Shown in pieces: positions 59,265-62,500 of a stretch of DNA of 62,500 bases. A program made the position numbers and the translations under genes. Under the pieces are notes generated by a model that was not told the origin of the DNA, searched no databases, and saw only the letters and a program-made list of their open reading frames with translations. Position 1 is the stretch's first letter. The number at the start of each line of letters is the position of its first letter. The stretch spans positions 140,001 to 202,500 of the forward strand of contig CAJNDS010002168.1 of the NCBI GenBank assembly GCA_905221605.1, in the 5' to 3' direction. Origin of the DNA: Symbiodinium natans (Eukaryota > Sar > Dinophyceae > Suessiales > Symbiodiniaceae).

Positions 59265-60960
59265 AGGGTTGAGGGTTGCCCCCATCAGGCCTCGAGGCGT
59301 GTCGGGCGTCAGAGGGGGCAACGCTTTGAGCCAGGCGATGCAGCGACACTGACCATATTCTATACTCCCCTTAGAACCTCGATAACAAAACGATTTTTGA
59401 TATCCTCTTGGGTTTATAGAAACAATCATACAAAATAATTCACAAGGGGGATACAGATATAGTACTATGGTTCGACAGTTGGCTTCCCGAGCTGCCTAGA
59501 ATGGGCCGTACACTACCTCAGAGCAACCCAAGTGTCTACGGCTCTATGGAAATTGGGTCCCTTTTTTGGGGGGTACCGACTGAAAATGCGAGCCATAATA
59601 CAGTTCTGTTAGTCCAGCACTGTCGCCCCAAGCCCTAAACCCCAAAGCCCTCTCAACCTTACTACCCCGAGATCCGAAACCCTATAACACTGACCCTCCC
59701 AAACTCTCGACCCCAAACCCGAAATCCAGAAACCCTGACCCCCCAAAAAATCCAAAACCCTAAGCCCTAAACCCTAAATCCTAAACCCTAAACCCCAAAC
59801 CCTAAACCCTAAACCGCGTAAAGCAGGGTGAGGATCCCAGCACCCATGGAACCCGCAGCTCCATCCCACGCTGGGGATGCACCGCTTGCGTTTAGGGTTC
59901 GGGGTTCAGGGTTGTTTAGGGTTTAGGGTTCAGGGTTCAGGGTTCAGGGTTTAGTTTTTAGGGTTCCCTTTCTTGGGCGGTCTTCTATATTAAAGGGGTT
60001 ATCTTGAAGGGGGCCCAAGCTAACTCCCGAGCCATAGATCGGCTGGGGGAGGATCCCAGGACAAACGCTGCAGCGCAAGAGTGAAGACCTTTTGGGCCTA
60101 AACCCTAAACCTAAACCCGAAACCCTAAACTCTAAACCCTAAACCCGAAACCCTAAACCCGAAACCCCAAAACTGAATATGACCCTCGAAACTCCCAAAA
60201 GGCCCTCAGTCAAGTCTCGGTTGGGCCTTCTTTTCGGTGAGGGTGGGGCACCTCATACCCCGTAAGGGTTTCGGGTTTGGGGTTTAAGGTTTAGGGTTTA
60301 GGGTTTAGGGTTTGGGGTTTGGGGTTTGGGGTTTGGGGTTTGGGGTTTAGGGTTTAGGGTTTAGGGAAACCCTAAAAACCCTAAAACCCTAAAACCCTGA
60401 AGCCCTAAAGCTCTAAAACCCTAAAACCCTAAACCCCTAAAACCTTGAGTCCGTAAAACCCTAACTTGGCCGGCAACCCTACCTTCCCAAAAACAAACCC
60501 CAAACCCTAAACCCTAAACCCAAACCCTAAACCCTAAACCCTAAACCCAAAAAAACCCAACTTCCCCCCAAAAACAGACCCCAAAACCCGAAACCCTAAA
60601 CCCCAAGCCCCAAGCCCCAAACCCTAAACCCTAAACCCTAAACCCTAAACCCCAAGCCCTAAACCCTAAACCAAGCAAGGAGGCGGCTCGCCAAGCCTCT
60701 GAAAGTCGCGCAGCGGCCTCAGGACCGCGAAGAGCCGACTTGTGGGGTTTAGGGTTTAGGGTTTAGGGTTTAGGGTTTAGGGTTTAGGGTTTAGGGTTCA
60801 GGGTTTAGGGTTTAGGGTTTAGGGTTTGGGGTTTAGGGTTTAAAGTCTAGGGTTTAGGATGAGGGTCTTGGGGCTTCAAAGTTAGGATATAGGGTTTAGG
60901 GTTTGGGCTTAAAAGAAAAGTTAGGGTTTAGGGTTTAGGGTCCGCCGACCCTGGCGGCGT
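59265..60960. repeat. Degenerate telomere-like tracts and islands
   Basis: Unique DNA at 59270-59630, CCCTAAA at 59760-59815, TTCAGGG at 59895-59960, CCCTAAA/CCCGAAA at 60100-60165, TTTGGGG/TTTAGGG at 60265-60365, CCCTAAAA at 60366-60440, CCCTAAA at 60485-60675 and TTTAGGG at 60747-60840. Minus islands near 59300-59365 (IAWLKALPPLTPDTPRG) and 60030-60095 are protein-like, unassigned. Confidence 0.55.
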
Positions 60961-61074
60961 GTGTTTCTGGAGTTTTCCCTCCTTACCCCCCCAAAACAGC
61001 TTTTCCGTGGAGGGCCAGGCCACCCACACCGCGTAAACTCATGGACCATAGGCGGTTTCGCACAGGGCATAGGG

Positions 61075-61155
61075 GAAAAAAAACCCCCTTCCCCTACCCC
61101 CCCCTACCCCCGCCCGCTGGCCGCCTTCCTACCCCCCCCCCCCCCTCCCCCCCCC

Positions 61156-61192
<37 letters not shown>

Positions 61193-61225
61193 ACCCCTCC
61201 CCCCGCCCCACCTTTCTTCAACCTG
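61075..61225 (-). repeat. Poly-C (poly-G) tract
   Basis: Nearly uninterrupted C from about 61132 to 61205 with C-rich flanks; proline-rich frames through it are artefacts. A likely assembly weak point and G-quadruplex candidate on the minus strand. Confidence 0.9.
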
Positions 61226-62185
61226 CCACCCCCCCCCACCCAAACACGGGTGCTGGGTCTGGAATTGCCCCAAACTGCTTCAGCTCCTAAACTGTTTGGG
61301 TCCTGGTGCTACCCCCTACCCGCCCCCCCCTCCCCCCACGTTTCACAGAGGCGCGAGCGTTTCACAACTTTTTGGGATTCTGCCGAGCAAGCTGCGATGC
61401 TCTTCGAACCATGCGATGAGGAAAGCATCCTTTGAGCCGACGAGCAGGTTTAGACCTTTCAACTATGCTCTGGCGGGGTCGGCGGCTTGAGCCGGAGGCT
61501 CTTAAATCCGGGCACGCCCGTGGTCCGACGCCGTTAGGCGCCAGCCCTAGCTTTAGCTATTATGGGGGGGGGGTTAAGCCGCTGACCCGGTTGGCTCCCC
61601 AACATCCGGCTCCAAATGCGGCTCCCGAAGGGCATCAATTTTCAGGTACAATTTGTATCGCGAAAAACGCGCTATTTCCCACCGAATTTGTGCTCCTGGA
61701 CGCATTTTTTGGGTGCCCCATGGGGGGTCCCAAAAACGACCCCGGAGAGCATCATCGACTCTCTTTTTCAACTTTGGCCAAATACGCGTTGCTGATGTTT
61801 TTTGGGTGGCATTGGCCGCCGCAAAGGACCCCACAAGAGCGCGCATCATGAGCATCAGCGGGTTGGGTGTTGGGTTTCGGATGCGGCTGAGAGCTTGGAA
61901 AACACAGAAATCGCTGTAAATACCGTGGTTTTCGTGCTGTTACGGACATTTCCGTTTTGAGGCCGGCATATGCTCCTATAAGCCATGCATGCCTGGAGGC
62001 CGGAGCCGCTGATGCTCATGATGCGCGGCCGGGCGGAGGGCCAGGGTGCGCATCATCGAGGCTTCGTTTCTCTTTGGGGACCCGGGGAGCGAGCATCAGC
62101 AGCATCAGTGGCTCCGGAAAGGGTTTCGGGCGGCAGGATTTCGAAGGATGCTGGCATAACTCCATAACATGGCACTCGACATGCG
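61226..62185. other. GC-rich non-telomeric region with GAGCATCA motifs
   Basis: The telomere-like heptamers stop here. GAGCATCA or its inverse recurs near 61748, 61850 (CGCATCATGAGCATCAGC), 62008 (GCTGATGCTCATGATGCG), 62050 and 62093-62110, sharing the core of the 10.2-11.1-kb satellite. Open frames on both strands overlap with no recognised motif. Confidence 0.5.

Positions 62186-62500
<315 letters not shown>

Noticed and set aside
61041-61490. Proline-rich protein
   Set aside because: The frame is a translated poly-C tract with no other support.

Overview
The window looks like dinoflagellate nuclear DNA, most like Symbiodiniales or Suessiales. I cannot name the genus. The support is: pervasive TTTAGGG-type heptamers (the plant/alveolate telomere unit) at interstitial sites; ankyrin proteins with an N-terminal ubiquitin-like segment; a Ty1/copia element with a dinoflagellate-style polyprotein; and introns with AG|G acceptors and many GC donors. 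There is no bacterial-style gene packing and no sign of a real chromosome end.

Most of the DNA is short unique islands (about 60-150 bp) set in TTTAGGG/CCCTAAA-like tracts that switch strand repeatedly. On the minus strand between about 32.8 and 18.6 kb, many of these islands are exons of one gene. Read in order with AG|G acceptors and GT/GC donors, they give a phase-consistent patatin-like phospholipase: SGGGAK oxyanion loop, GTSIG nucleophile elbow, LRVVATSLKTGE, ASGAIAPLIFP and the YIDGG catalytic aspartate motif. Exons are 21-88 nt and introns 0.1-3.7 kb. The introns hold telomere-like arrays, MITE-like fold-back elements, a non-LTR reverse transcriptase fragment and a local duplication. 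This exploded gene is the main discovery. Similar exon-like islands elsewhere suggest more genes of this build that I cannot name.

Layout. 0-3.7 kb: repeat-rich. 3.7-5.4 kb: ankyrin gene 1 (minus). 5.4-10.2 kb: repeat arrays and small islands, with a possible further phospholipase exon at 9.46 kb. 10.2-11.1 kb: compound satellite. 11.76-18.33 kb: a copia element with identical 155-bp terminal repeats, yet internally deleted and frameshifted, carrying a methyltransferase-like domain. 18.6-32.8 kb: the phospholipase gene. 34.1-35.0 kb and 42.3-43.3 kb: ankyrin genes 2 and 3 (minus). 35-56 kb: telomere-like tracts in several locally homogenised variants (CCCCAAAA, CCCTAAAA, GGGTCTA, CCCCTAAA) with unassigned islands. 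56.4-57.4 kb: AT-rich inverted repeat. 57.5-58.4 kb: array of long hairpins. 58.9-59.3 kb: the longest TTTAGGG array. 61-62.5 kb: poly-C, GAGCATCA-core DNA, CG-alternating and (TTG)n DNA.

The ankyrin genes look intronless and are flanked by conserved duplicated DNA. All recognised protein genes and the copia element lie on the minus strand, in keeping with unidirectional dinoflagellate gene arrays.
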